The notes under the pieces: model-generated | Database searches by the model: none | Seen by the model: only the letters and a program-made list of their open reading frames with translations | Told to the model about the DNA's origin: nothing | From: Sphingomonadales bacterium | GTDB lineage: Bacteria; Pseudomonadota; Alphaproteobacteria; Sphingomonadales; Sphingomonadaceae | DNA: 64,000 bases | Reading direction: 5' to 3' | Assembly (NCBI GenBank): GCA_006226685.1 | Contig: SBGG01000056.1 | Coordinates: 1-64,000 of the forward strand | Position numbers and translations under genes: made by a program | Part shown: one piece after another, positions 8,471 through 17,336 of the stretch | How positions within the stretch are numbered: position 1 is the first letter of the stretch | How the letters are laid out: each line of letters begins with the position of its first letter

Positions 8471-9273
8471 TCGATAGCCATTGCCACCTCAATTATAAGG
8501 GACTGGTCGAGGAGCAGGATCGGGTAATCGACCGCGCCCATGCGGCAGGCATTACCGGCATGCTCAATATTTCGACGCGTGAGAGCGAATGGGCGGATAT
8601 CATCGCCACGGCTGAACGACACCCCGATATCTGGGCGAGCGTCGGCATCCACCCGCATGAAGCGGACGAGCATCCGGATATCGACGCGCAACGGTTGATT
8701 GCTGCGACGGTTCATCCCAAGGTGGTGGGCATTGGCGAAACCGGGCTGGACTATTTTTACGACCATAGCGACCGGGACCGGCAGAAAAAAAGCTTTCGTA
8801 GCCATATCAGCGCCGCGCGCGAAACGGGTCTGCCGCTCATCATCCACACTCGAGATGCGGAGGAAGATACGCTTTCGATCCTGCGCGAGGAAATGGGGAA
8901 GGGGGCTTTTCCGGCACTTATTCATTGCTTCACCGCGAGCGGCGCTTTTGCCGATGCGGCGTTGGATCTCGGCCTTTATATCAGCATTTCCGGCATCGTA
9001 ACCTTCCGAAACGCAACGGAATTACAGGAAACGGCGGCTCGTCTACCGCTCGAACGGCTGCTGATCGAGACGGACTCACCCTTTCTCGCGCCGGTGCCAC
9101 ATCGGGGCAAGACGTGCGAGCCGGCCTATGTTGCCGATACGGCGCGCTTTCTGGCGAAGCTGCGGGACGAACCTATTGAGATGCTGATTGCCGCAACGCA
9201 GGATAATTTCTTCACCCTGTTCGGAAAGGCAAAAAAAGTCGCCGCTGGGCGCAGCGGATCGCACGTCGGCTGA
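8467..9273 (+). CDS. tatD: TatD family metal-dependent hydrolase (putative DNase)
   Basis: An amidohydrolase-fold protein of the TatD/YcfH family. Metal ligands are visible: H5 and H7 in DSHCHLN, the glutamate in GIGETGLD, H in IIHTRDA, H in IHCFTAS and the aspartate in LIETDSPFLAP. Known homologues show metal-dependent 3'-5' DNase activity; the physiological substrate here is inferred. It overlaps metG by ATGA and is followed 2 bases later by the next gene, a widespread metG-tatD-MBL hydrolase arrangement. It is 268 residues, with a short basic C-terminal tail beyond the usual end. Confidence 0.93.
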   Translation: MIDSHCHLNYKGLVEEQDRVIDRAHAAGITGMLNISTRESEWADIIATAERHPDIWASVGIHPHEADEHPDIDAQRLIAATVHPKVVGIGETGLDYFYDHSDRDRQKKSFRSHISAARETGLPLIIHTRDAEEDTLSILREEMGKGAFPALIHCFTASGAFADAALDLGLYISISGIVTFRNATELQETAARLPLERLLIETDSPFLAPVPHRGKTCEPAYVADTARFLAKLRDEPIEMLIAATQDNFFTLFGKAKKVAAGRSGSHVG

Positions 9274-9275
9274 TC

Positions 9276-10067
9276 ATGGGGCTGCATGTCACTATATTGG
9301 GATGCGGCACCTCTTCCGGTGTCCCTCGCATCGGTAATGATTGGGGGCAATGCGACCCGGAAAACCCAAAAAACCGACGAACCCGTGTCTCCCTGCTGGT
9401 GCAAAGCGACACGACCACCATCCTCGTCGATACTTCCCCTGATATGCGGGAACAGTTGCTTGCCGCCAATGTCATCGCCATCGACGCCGTCCTGTGGACG
9501 CACGATCATGCCGACCACAGTCACGGCATCGACGATCTTCGACAGGTATATCATTATCGAAGCCGCGCATTGCAGCGGGCCGACCCCATTCCGGGTTATG
9601 CCCGCGCCGAAACGCTGAAAATGCTCCGTCGTCGCTTCTCCTATGCCTTCGATGGCAGGGAAGGCTATGTGCCGATCATCGCCGGGCAAAATCTTGCGAC
9701 GGACAGGCTGACGATCGGAGACATTGATATAGGCTGGGTGGACATGCCCCACGGGCCGATATGGTCGACCGGATTCCGCTTCGGAAATGATGGGAAATCT
9801 GTTGGATATGCCACTGATTTTCATGAAGTAACCCCGGCTATGAGTGCGCTGTTTTCGGGGCTTGACCTGTGGGTTGTCGATGCGCTGCGTGAAACGCCGC
9901 ATCCGACCCATTCGCATCTTTCCCAGACTCTCGAAGCGATCGAGCGATTGAAACCGGGCAGGGCCTATCTCACCCATATGGACCAGAGCATGGATTATGA
10001 CCAGCTCTGCGCTACTTTGCCCGCCCATGTTCGACCAGCTCATGACGGGTTGAAGCTGACCTTATGA
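9276..10067 (+). CDS. MBL-fold metallo-hydrolase (PhnP-like)
   Basis: A metallo-beta-lactamase-fold protein of 263 residues. The metal-binding signature is THDHADHSHGID, with further ligands expected at MPHGP, the aspartate of YATDF and a late histidine (THMDQ). It starts with the LGCGTSSGVPRIG loop characteristic of the PhnP/RNase Z-like subgroup, whose studied members hydrolyse cyclic phosphodiesters. No phosphonate genes are present, so a PhnP role is not implied. It is co-oriented and tightly spaced with metG and tatD, and its role may be general nucleotide or RNA processing. The substrate is unknown. Confidence 0.85.
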   Translation: MGLHVTILGCGTSSGVPRIGNDWGQCDPENPKNRRTRVSLLVQSDTTTILVDTSPDMREQLLAANVIAIDAVLWTHDHADHSHGIDDLRQVYHYRSRALQRADPIPGYARAETLKMLRRRFSYAFDGREGYVPIIAGQNLATDRLTIGDIDIGWVDMPHGPIWSTGFRFGNDGKSVGYATDFHEVTPAMSALFSGLDLWVVDALRETPHPTHSHLSQTLEAIERLKPGRAYLTHMDQSMDYDQLCATLPAHVRPAHDGLKLTL

Positions 10068-10107
10068 CCGGGCAGGCTATCTGCATCGGTATCGGAGGTA
10101 TCCTGCG

Positions 10108-10707
10108 ATGAACATATCCGATCAGGCCCATATTATATGGTATGTGCTGGCGCTTGTTCTCGTCGGGTCGGCCTTGATTTCGCGTCGTTTCTCCCTCCGG
10201 AGCAGCCTGGCGATGGTCCTTGGCTGGATTGCGATTTTCTTCATAGTTCTTGCTTTGTTCACATATCGTCAACATTTTGTCGATATAGCCCGTGATGTAG
10301 GTCAGGAACTTACAGGCGCTGCGCGCCAACGGGCGGATGGCGACACTCTTCACATCAGAATGGGGCCGGATGGCCATTTCTGGGTTGATGGAGAGATCAA
10401 CGGAACTTCGGCCAGATTTCTGATCGACAGCGGCGCAACGATCACGGCCTTGTCCGATGACGTAGCACGCAATGCGGGCCTTAATGTCGATCCAGACGGG
10501 CCGGGCATGGCGATGCAGACAGCCAACGGTACCGTGTTGGCAAGGCGATCGATGATTGCCGGGCTTGCGATCGGACCGATCCATACGGCCGATTTGCCGA
10601 TCGTGGTATCGGACAGATTCAATGGGGTGAACGTGCTGGGAATGAATTTTCTGTCTCGCCTGAAAGGCTGGCGGGTCGAGGATGGCGAAATGATATTGGA
10701 GCCATAG
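10108..10707 (+). CDS. TIGR02281-type membrane aspartic protease (retropepsin-like, clan AA)
   Basis: A 199-residue inner-membrane protein. Two hydrophobic helices near the N-terminus (IIWYVLALVLVGSALI and about residues 32-50, GWIAIFFIVLALF) are followed by a retropepsin-like domain with the catalytic LIDSGAT motif and a late VLGMNFLSRL segment that corresponds to the conserved ILGM...L of the family. A single DSG per chain means it should act as a homodimer. The family is common in alphaproteobacteria and mostly uncharacterised; the substrate cannot be inferred. The start at 10108 follows a GGAGGT-like ribosome binding site near 10095. Confidence 0.8.
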   Translation: MNISDQAHIIWYVLALVLVGSALISRRFSLRSSLAMVLGWIAIFFIVLALFTYRQHFVDIARDVGQELTGAARQRADGDTLHIRMGPDGHFWVDGEINGTSARFLIDSGATITALSDDVARNAGLNVDPDGPGMAMQTANGTVLARRSMIAGLAIGPIHTADLPIVVSDRFNGVNVLGMNFLSRLKGWRVEDGEMILEP

Positions 10708-10731
10708 AAGCCAGAAATGCTCGTTTCAATG

Positions 10732-10775
10732 CCCTTCTATATGCACATATTTAACATAATATATATTATCGGATT
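10732..10775 (+). promoter_or_regulatory. AT-rich probable promoter upstream of mazG
   Basis: The short gap before mazG is strikingly AT-rich for this genome (ATATATTATCGG and neighbours). No RNA-like structure or terminator is obvious. It most likely holds a promoter for mazG, but I cannot assign exact -35 and -10 boxes. Confidence 0.3.
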
Positions 10776-10780
10776 TATAG

Positions 10781-11557
10781 ATGCCCGATCATAAAAGCCC
10801 GGATATTACCCCCCTGATCAGGATCATGGCGCGCCTGCGCGATCCCGATGAAGGTTGCTCATGGGATATTCAGCAGAGCTTTTCCACCATCGCGCCCTAC
10901 ACCATCGAAGAAGCCTATGAGGTCGCCGATGCGATCGAGCGCGAGGACATCGAGGCCCTGCGCGACGAATTGGGCGATTTGCTGCTCCAGACGGTGTTTC
11001 ACGCCCGGATCGCCGAAGAAGCCGGCCATTTCGCCTTTCAAAATGTGGTCGAGGCGATTTGCGATAAAATGGTCCGGCGCCATCCTCATGTCTTTGGCAA
11101 TGACGAAGAGTCTCCGGGCTGGGAGGAAATCAAGGCTGCAGAGCGCAAGGCTGCTCCGGGCAAGGCTGATGACAGCGCACTGGCCGGAGTAGCAAACGCC
11201 CTGCCTGCGCTGTTGCGCGCGGAAAAGCTTCAGAAACGTGCTGCCCGCACCGGATTTGACTGGCCCGACAGCGAGGGCGTGATAGCCAAGATCGACGAAG
11301 AGCTGGATGAGGTTCGCTCGGCCCGGACCGATGCCGAGCGCGAAGAGGAAATAGGCGACCTGCTGTTTGCGGTCACCAACCTGGCCCGGCATATGAAGGT
11401 CGATCCCGAACAGGCGCTACGCCGCGCCAACCGCAAGTTCGAACGTCGCTTTCGGTCGATGGAGGATGAGGCCGGGGAAGACTTTTCGGCCCTCCCTCTC
11501 AAAGCCAAGGAGAAACTTTGGCAGAAAGCAAAAATGAAAGAAAAATCATCACCTTGA
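10781..11557 (+). CDS. mazG: Nucleoside triphosphate pyrophosphohydrolase MazG
   Basis: Hydrolyses NTPs to NMP and pyrophosphate, including damaged nucleotides, and in E. coli it modulates (p)ppGpp levels. Length is 258 residues with two MazG-type helical domains. The first carries the metal-binding set in TIEEAYEVADAIE and DELGDLLLQTVFHA (EExxE and ExxD type). The second has KIDEELDEVRSA and EEEIGDLLFAVTNLARH. It is convergent with hflX, with 27 bases between their ends. In many alphaproteobacteria mazG neighbours hfq-hflX, as here. Confidence 0.95.
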   Translation: MPDHKSPDITPLIRIMARLRDPDEGCSWDIQQSFSTIAPYTIEEAYEVADAIEREDIEALRDELGDLLLQTVFHARIAEEAGHFAFQNVVEAICDKMVRRHPHVFGNDEESPGWEEIKAAERKAAPGKADDSALAGVANALPALLRAEKLQKRAARTGFDWPDSEGVIAKIDEELDEVRSARTDAEREEEIGDLLFAVTNLARHMKVDPEQALRRANRKFERRFRSMEDEAGEDFSALPLKAKEKLWQKAKMKEKSSP

Positions 11558-11584
11558 GGAAATATCCTTACAAGGGTTGAAAGC

Positions 11585-12928
11585 TTATCCGCGCGCTTGA
11601 AACCGGGCATGAGCCGCATCGGAGAGACGCACCGATATATCGAGTATGTCCTCGCTCGGCCCTTCCCTCGTCTCGATCACCTCACCATATTCATGCAGCC
11701 ATGCCAGCGCCGCGCCATCCGAGGCCGGGACATGCAGGTGGTAAATCGCATTACCCGAAGTCATAAGGTCGCCGATCACACGGCGTAGCGTTTCCTGCCC
11801 CTCACCCGTCATCGCAGAAACCGCGACGACATCGTCCCGACGCGCGGCAATCGTTTCGATTTCCGTGCGCCGTTCGGGGGGCAGCAGATCGATCTTGTTC
11901 CACACTTCGAGATAGGCCGGACGGGAAGACACCTCTCCATCATCCCCCTGCCCGTTATCGGCTCCTTCACCGGCCACGCCCAGTTCCGCGAGAACATCCA
12001 TGACGTCCGCGCGCTGCGCCTCGCTGTCCGGATGGGAAATATCGCGTACATGGATGATGAGATCGGCGAAGATCACCTCTTCCAGCGTTGCCCGGAAAGC
12101 AGCGATGAGCTGCGTTGGCAGGTCCGACACGAAACCGACCGTGTCCGAAAGGATCGCCTTGTCGATCCCGGGGAGCGTGATCTGCCTCATAGTGGGATCG
12201 AGCGTCGCAAAAAGCATGTCCTGCGCCAGCACGCCGGCGCCGGTCAGGCGGTTGAACAGCGTTGATTTCCCTGCATTGGTATAGCCGACCAGCGCGATCA
12301 CCGGCCAGGGGGCTCGCTGCCTCCGGGCGCGATGCAGGCTGCGGGTCCGCGTGACCTGATCCAGCTCGCGCCGGATTTTCGCCATGCGGTCGCGGATCAT
12401 CCGCCGGTCGGCCTCGATCTGGGTTTCACCCGGACCGCCAAGAAAGCCAAAGCCGCCGCGCTGCCGTTCCAAATGGGTCCAGCTCCGCACCAGACGTCCG
12501 GCCTGATAATCGAGATGGGCGAGCTCGACCTGAAGGCGGCCTTCATTGGTCACTGCCCTCTCCCCGAATATCTCGAGGATCAGGCCGGTCCGGTCGATCA
12601 CCTTCGCGCCACAGGCCTTTTCGAGATTGCTTTGCTGAACCGGGGTCAATGCATTGTCGACGATGACCAGTTCAGCTTCATTTTCCTCGGCCAATGCGGC
12701 GATCTGTTCGACCTGACCGCTCCCGAACAAGGTCGCGGGTTTGACCTGACGCACGCGGAACGCAGCCCGCGCCCGCACATCGATCCCGATGGCGAGCGCC
12801 AGCCCTGCGGCCTCTTCCAGCCGGGCATCACTATCGCGATTGTCATGGCCCGGCACATCGGCGCGAGCAACCACTGCCCGCGCGCCACGCGCCACATCAT
12901 CCGCGCTTCCGCGCTCAAAAACACTCAA
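11585..12928 (-). CDS. hflX: Ribosome-associated GTPase HflX
   Basis: A GTPase that binds the 50S subunit and in characterised bacteria splits or rescues stalled ribosomes under stress. The N-terminal glycine-rich HflX domain (GSGQVEQIA and GGFGFLGGPGETQIE, about 68-172) precedes the G domain: G1 GYTNAGKST at 215-223, G3 DTVGF, G4 NKID. A short acidic insert (GEGADNGQGDDGEVSS) sits before G4. A TTG start at 12928 follows GATGAGG at a sensible distance. It lies 63 bases downstream of hfq, so the two probably form an operon, the usual hfq-hflX pairing. Confidence 0.95.
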   Translation of the reverse strand: MSVFERGSADDVARGARAVVARADVPGHDNRDSDARLEEAAGLALAIGIDVRARAAFRVRQVKPATLFGSGQVEQIAALAEENEAELVIVDNALTPVQQSNLEKACGAKVIDRTGLILEIFGERAVTNEGRLQVELAHLDYQAGRLVRSWTHLERQRGGFGFLGGPGETQIEADRRMIRDRMAKIRRELDQVTRTRSLHRARRQRAPWPVIALVGYTNAGKSTLFNRLTGAGVLAQDMLFATLDPTMRQITLPGIDKAILSDTVGFVSDLPTQLIAAFRATLEEVIFADLIIHVRDISHPDSEAQRADVMDVLAELGVAGEGADNGQGDDGEVSSRPAYLEVWNKIDLLPPERRTEIETIAARRDDVVAVSAMTGEGQETLRRVIGDLMTSGNAIYHLHVPASDGAALAWLHEYGEVIETREGPSEDILDISVRLSDAAHARFQARG

Positions 12929-12991
12929 GGCAAGACCTCATCCCGGCGATATAGGGAGCGATCGCCGGGATTCCAGCCACAGACGACAGGA

Positions 12992-13483
12992 TCACTCCTT
13001 GTCGCTGGGTTCGCCGCTGAGATCCAGCGGCCGCGACGGCTGCACGGTCGAGATCGCATGCTTGTAGACGAGCTGCGCCATGCCATCCCGTTCCAGCAAC
13101 ATGCAGAACAGATCGAATGCGGCAATCTCACCTTGAAGCATCACGCCGTTAACCAGGAACATGGTCACGGGGTCGCGCGTACGCTGAACCGCGTGCAGGA
13201 AGATTTCCTGAAGCAGCTTCGCCTTGCGCTCATTTTCCGCGAAGACCGCGCGAATATCGCTGAGGTCGAGCGGCTGAGAGGGCATGACGGTCGAGATCGC
13301 ATGCTTGTAAACCAGCTGGGATTGACCATCGCGGCGCAGCAACACCGAGAAATTGTCGAACCAGGTGATGATGCCCTGCAACTTCACTCCCTTCACCAGG
13401 AACATGGTGACGGGAATCTTCGATTTGCGGAGGTGGTTGAGGAAAATATCCTGTAGATTATTGGAAAGGGACTTTTCGGCCAT
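12992..13483 (-). CDS. hfq: RNA chaperone Hfq with two tandem Sm domains
   Basis: Hfq promotes sRNA-mRNA pairing. A normal subunit is 70-100 residues; this one has 163 because the Sm fold occurs twice. Domain 1 covers about 8-72 and domain 2 about 89-153, an offset of 81 residues. Both keep the lateral and proximal RNA-binding elements: LQ-IFL at the N-terminal helix, FDNF / FDLF, and the YKHAISTV Sm2 signature. They differ on other surfaces: K34 in repeat 1 is M115 in repeat 2, and the basic rim LRKSK becomes VQRTR. A fused chain could build a pseudo-hexamer from three copies. It sits between ntrX and hflX on the same strand. Confidence 0.95.
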   Translation of the reverse strand: MAEKSLSNNLQDIFLNHLRKSKIPVTMFLVKGVKLQGIITWFDNFSVLLRRDGQSQLVYKHAISTVMPSQPLDLSDIRAVFAENERKAKLLQEIFLHAVQRTRDPVTMFLVNGVMLQGEIAAFDLFCMLLERDGMAQLVYKHAISTVQPSRPLDLSGEPSDKE

Positions 13484-13660
13484 CGCTTTCAGCCTTCCTT
13501 ATTGGCGGGACCGTTCCCCGCTCTTGCGCCCCTGCCGGGCGTCGTGCCTGTCCTGCGCGTATCGCAGGATGGGTGAAGTCATATCGCAACTGCGAAGACA
13601 TTTCCACCACGGGGCCGGAAAATATTTCCGGAACCCTGCTTCCATCCCCCTGCCCGGCTT

Positions 13661-15031
13661 TCAGTCCTTGTCTTCGGTCAGACCGAGCAGCTTCAGCTTA
13701 CGGTGGAGCGCCGAGCGCTCCATGCCGATAAAGCTCGCCGTTCGGGAAATATTGCCGGAGAAACGCCTGATTTGAACGCGCAGATATTCGCGTTCGAAAT
13801 TCTCCCGCGCCTCCCGTAAAGGGGAAGTCATGATCGAATTGGACATAAGCTGATCGTCGGCCTCTCCCGAGGTCGTTTCCGAGGGCAGCATATCCAGTTC
13901 GATTCGCGCGATTCGATCCGACGGCGCCAAAATCATCGTCCGCTCGATCACATTACGGAGCTGGCGAACATTGCCGGGCCATTCGACCGCCTGAAGCGCG
14001 GCCATCGCATCCGGGGCGACCTCGGGCGTTGGCACCCGTCTGTCGGCGGCAAAACGGGCGACATAATGTTGCACCAGCGCGGGTATATCCTCCCGCCGTT
14101 CGCTCAGCGGCGGGATCGCGAGCGGCACCACATTGAGGCGATAATAAAGATCCTCACGGAAATTCTTGTCCTCGATTTCGGCCGTCAAATTGGTCGCGGT
14201 CGAGGATATGAAACGCACATCGACCTTCACCTGCCGCTGCCCGGCGACACGGGTGAAACTCTGGTCGGTCAGCACCCGCAATATCTTTGCCTGCGTAGTG
14301 AGGGGCATGTCCGCAACCTCATCCAGATAGAGCGTGCCGCCATGCGCCTGTTCCAGAAAACCGGGGCGAACGAGGCCGCTGGGGTCTTCGACGCCGAACA
14401 GCTCTTCTTCCACCCGTTCCGGATCCATGCGCGCGGCGGTGACGATCACGAACGGTCCATCTGCGCGGTTGCTCCAGTTGTGAAGCATCCGGGCGGCGAT
14501 TTCCTTGCCGACCCCGGCAGGACCGGTAATCAGCACGCGGCTGCCGGTGGCGGCGACCTTCTTGATGGTTGCGCGCACAGAATTGATTGCGCTGCTGGTG
14601 CCGGTCAGTTCGTCATCCTGCCCGACTTTCTCACGCAGAACCTGATTTTCCCGGCGGAGCCGTTCCGTCTCGGTCGCGCGCGCCACCAGATGGAGTAGCC
14701 GATCAGCCTCGAACGGCTTTTCGATGAAATCGGTGGCGCCCTTTCGGATCGCTGCGACCGCCGTGTCGATATTGCCATGACCGGAAATCATCAGCACAGG
14801 GATGGTAGGGTCCCGTTTCTTGATCTCCTCCAGCACCTCGAGCCCATCCAGCCGCGACCCCTGCAACCAGACGTCCAGCAATACCAGCGACGGACGGCGC
14901 ACGGTCAGCGCATCCAGCGCGGCATCGGCTCCGGCGGCGGTGCGGGTTTCATAGCCCTCATCCTCAAGGACGCCGGCGACCAGTTCGCGAATATCCTCTT
15001 CGTCGTCGACGATCAGTATATCAAGCGCCAT
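13661..15031 (-). CDS. ntrX: Nitrogen assimilation response regulator NtrX
   Basis: Response regulator partnered with NtrY. An N-terminal receiver domain starts MALDILIVDDEED with phosphoacceptor D53 (LLLDVWLQG). It is followed by an AAA+ domain (Walker A GPAGVGKE, LYLDEVADMP, FREDLYYRLN, EWPGNVRQLRN) and a Fis-type DNA-binding helix at the end (NISRTASFIGMERSALHRK). The sigma-54 contact motif GAFTGA is missing; the equivalent region reads ELFGVEDPSGL. This is typical of NtrX and suggests it does not act as a classic sigma-54 activator. The ATG at 15031 gives the receiver domain its normal start; it overlaps the ntrY stop by 11 bases. Confidence 0.95.
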   Translation of the reverse strand: MALDILIVDDEEDIRELVAGVLEDEGYETRTAAGADAALDALTVRRPSLVLLDVWLQGSRLDGLEVLEEIKKRDPTIPVLMISGHGNIDTAVAAIRKGATDFIEKPFEADRLLHLVARATETERLRRENQVLREKVGQDDELTGTSSAINSVRATIKKVAATGSRVLITGPAGVGKEIAARMLHNWSNRADGPFVIVTAARMDPERVEEELFGVEDPSGLVRPGFLEQAHGGTLYLDEVADMPLTTQAKILRVLTDQSFTRVAGQRQVKVDVRFISSTATNLTAEIEDKNFREDLYYRLNVVPLAIPPLSERREDIPALVQHYVARFAADRRVPTPEVAPDAMAALQAVEWPGNVRQLRNVIERTMILAPSDRIARIELDMLPSETTSGEADDQLMSNSIMTSPLREARENFEREYLRVQIRRFSGNISRTASFIGMERSALHRKLKLLGLTEDKD

Positions 15032-17264
15032 GAGCCAAACTATCTCCCCTGATGGTGTCGGCCGAAACCGCGGGTTTTTCTTCGAGCCGGACCAGATGCG
15101 CAGGGTCCAGCAGGATACGGACAAGCGTTCCGCCGCCCTCCGCATCATGGAAAGTCATGGTGCCGCCATGTTCTTCGACAATCTTCTGCACGATAGCAAG
15201 GCCAAGGCCGGTGCCCTTGGTTCGCGTCGTCATATAGGGTTCGATGATGCGCTCCCGCTCGGCAGGAAGGCCGATACCATTGTCGCACAGCTCGATCGTA
15301 ATCTTCGCATCATGCTCCAGGATGGTCATCGCGACCTGCCCTTTGTAAGCGGGCTGCCCCTGATCGGTTTCGGCCGTGCTGCGCGCTTCGACCGCCTCGA
15401 CCGCATTTTTGACGATATTGGTCAGCGCCTGCCCGATCTGCCTGCGGTCACATACAATTTCCTGTTCACCAATGTCGGAAATGAACGAGAAGGCGATTGC
15501 CGGATGGGCAACCTCATGCAGGAACAAGGAATGACGGGCGATATCGGCCAGGCGTTCGGGCCGGAATACGGGCTTCGGCATCCGCGCAAAGGAGGAGAAT
15601 TCATCGACGATACGGCGAAGGTCGCCCACCTGCCGCACAATGGTTTCGGTGAGGCGGGTGAAGGTGCCCCGGTCGCTCGTCACTTCGCCGGCATAGCGCC
15701 GCTGCAGCCGTTCGGCGGCGAGCTGGATCGGGGTCAGCGGATTCTTGATTTCATGCGCAATACGACGCGCGACATCGGACCATGCGGCGCGGCGCTGATC
15801 GGCCAGTTGCTGCGTGATGTCGTCAAAGGTCAGTACCTGACCGCTATGATCCTGCGCGATCTTCACCGCCAATGTCCGCAGGTCGTTGCCGACGCGGATC
15901 TGGACGATGTCGGCGCTGACGCCCTCATCAAGCAGTTTGGCGAGATCGCGTGACACATCGCCAAGCGGCAGATCGGCCAGTTCATCATCGCTGTTGGTCA
16001 GGATGCGCCGGGCGGACTGGTTGATCATCCGGATGTGACGCTGGGGGTCGATTGCCAGCACACCTGCCGTCACGTTGGAAAGAATCGCCTCAATGAAGGC
16101 ACGGCGGTTTTCCAACTGGCTGTTGGCAGTCATCAGCGCGCTCGTCTGCCCTTCAAGGCGCTGCGTCATCCGGTTGAAAGCACTCGACAAAACGCCGATT
16201 TCATCGCGAGCGTGCGGACCGGGGACGCGGGTGGTAAGGTCGCCCGCGGTAATGCGGCGGGCGGCATCGACCAGATCATTGACCGGCTTGACCAGACGAT
16301 CGGCCACTGTGAGCGCGATCCACACCGCGATACCGACGAGCATCAGCGAACCGATGAAAAGGGCCGAGTTGAACTGAATCTGCAAGGCGCGCGACTGGCG
16401 GGCGAAGCTGTCATAATTGGCGAGCACGGCCTGCGCCCGCTTCACCTGACTGAAAGCCGGGGCATCGGAATCGCGCGTGGCATAGAGATAGATACGGCGA
16501 TCGGGATAGAGCAGCGTAAATGCCTCGATCTGGTCCGGTTCGGCCCGCACGACGACATTTTCACCCCGGTCCAGCCGCGTCACCACATCCTTGGTCAGCA
16601 TCTGCGCGGCGGCGCGCTGATCGGGATCGACGGTGGCGGCGGTGCGCGCGATCCCGTCCTTGCCAATTTCGATGATGGCCGAACGGTTGAGCTTTCGCGT
16701 AACCACCTGATAAATATAGCCTTCGGCGAATTCCGGGCTCGAAACCTTGGATTGCGTAAGATAATCGCGCAGGTCGCTCGCCATGGTCAGGGTTTCGTCG
16801 CCAACTTCGCGCAAATTCTGCTCATAATAGCCGCGCGCGAAGGTCCCTGCATTCTGGAGCATCGCCCGCGCGCTGTCCGAAAACCAGAATTGCACGCCAT
16901 ATTGGAACAGCAGCGAAGCGAAGATCACGACGAGCAACATCGGCACACTGGCGATCAGCGAGAAGATCGCGACCAGACGGACATGAAGCTGGCCGTCGCT
17001 GCCGATCGCCGACCGGGCCGCGCGGCGCATCGCCACCCTGCGGCCCAGCAGCACGAGCAGGGCGATCGCAGGCACAAGATTGGCAACCAGCAACAGCGCA
17101 ACGATGGGCGGCGAAAGCAAGGCCGTGCTGTCGTCCTGTGTCGACAACACCAGATAGGTAGCGCCGCTGGTAATCAGCAGCAAAATGACGGCAATGACTT
17201 CTGCGCCCGCAAAAAACCGGTCGCTACGCAGCCAGCTTCTCAAAGTGCGGGAAATTCGGGTCAA
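15021..17264 (-). CDS. ntrY: Nitrogen/redox sensor histidine kinase NtrY
   Basis: A 747-residue membrane histidine kinase. Three hydrophobic segments near the N-terminus (about residues 19-42, 50-72 and 95-125) and one near 290-310 bracket a periplasmic sensor region. A HAMP domain (DRLVKPVNDLVDAARRI), a PAS-like domain, the HisKA box [13 protein letters not shown] and an HATPase domain (NIVKNAVEAVEA, DNGIGLP, GTGLGLAI) follow. In Brucella and Azospirillum, NtrY with NtrX senses nitrogen and oxygen/redox state. The longest frame uses a TTG at 17264; the N-terminal start is not certain. It overlaps ntrX by 11 bases. Confidence 0.93.
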   Translation of the reverse strand: MTRISRTLRSWLRSDRFFAGAEVIAVILLLITSGATYLVLSTQDDSTALLSPPIVALLLVANLVPAIALLVLLGRRVAMRRAARSAIGSDGQLHVRLVAIFSLIASVPMLLVVIFASLLFQYGVQFWFSDSARAMLQNAGTFARGYYEQNLREVGDETLTMASDLRDYLTQSKVSSPEFAEGYIYQVVTRKLNRSAIIEIGKDGIARTAATVDPDQRAAAQMLTKDVVTRLDRGENVVVRAEPDQIEAFTLLYPDRRIYLYATRDSDAPAFSQVKRAQAVLANYDSFARQSRALQIQFNSALFIGSLMLVGIAVWIALTVADRLVKPVNDLVDAARRITAGDLTTRVPGPHARDEIGVLSSAFNRMTQRLEGQTSALMTANSQLENRRAFIEAILSNVTAGVLAIDPQRHIRMINQSARRILTNSDDELADLPLGDVSRDLAKLLDEGVSADIVQIRVGNDLRTLAVKIAQDHSGQVLTFDDITQQLADQRRAAWSDVARRIAHEIKNPLTPIQLAAERLQRRYAGEVTSDRGTFTRLTETIVRQVGDLRRIVDEFSSFARMPKPVFRPERLADIARHSLFLHEVAHPAIAFSFISDIGEQEIVCDRRQIGQALTNIVKNAVEAVEARSTAETDQGQPAYKGQVAMTILEHDAKITIELCDNGIGLPAERERIIEPYMTTRTKGTGLGLAIVQKIVEEHGGTMTFHDAEGGGTLVRILLDPAHLVRLEEKPAVSADTIRGDSLAHGA

Positions 17265-17336
17265 GGCGATAGTGATAGGATGAATCCGTTAGCGCGCGTT
17301 GCAGTCATACAACAAGACTGTGCCGAATAAAGCACA

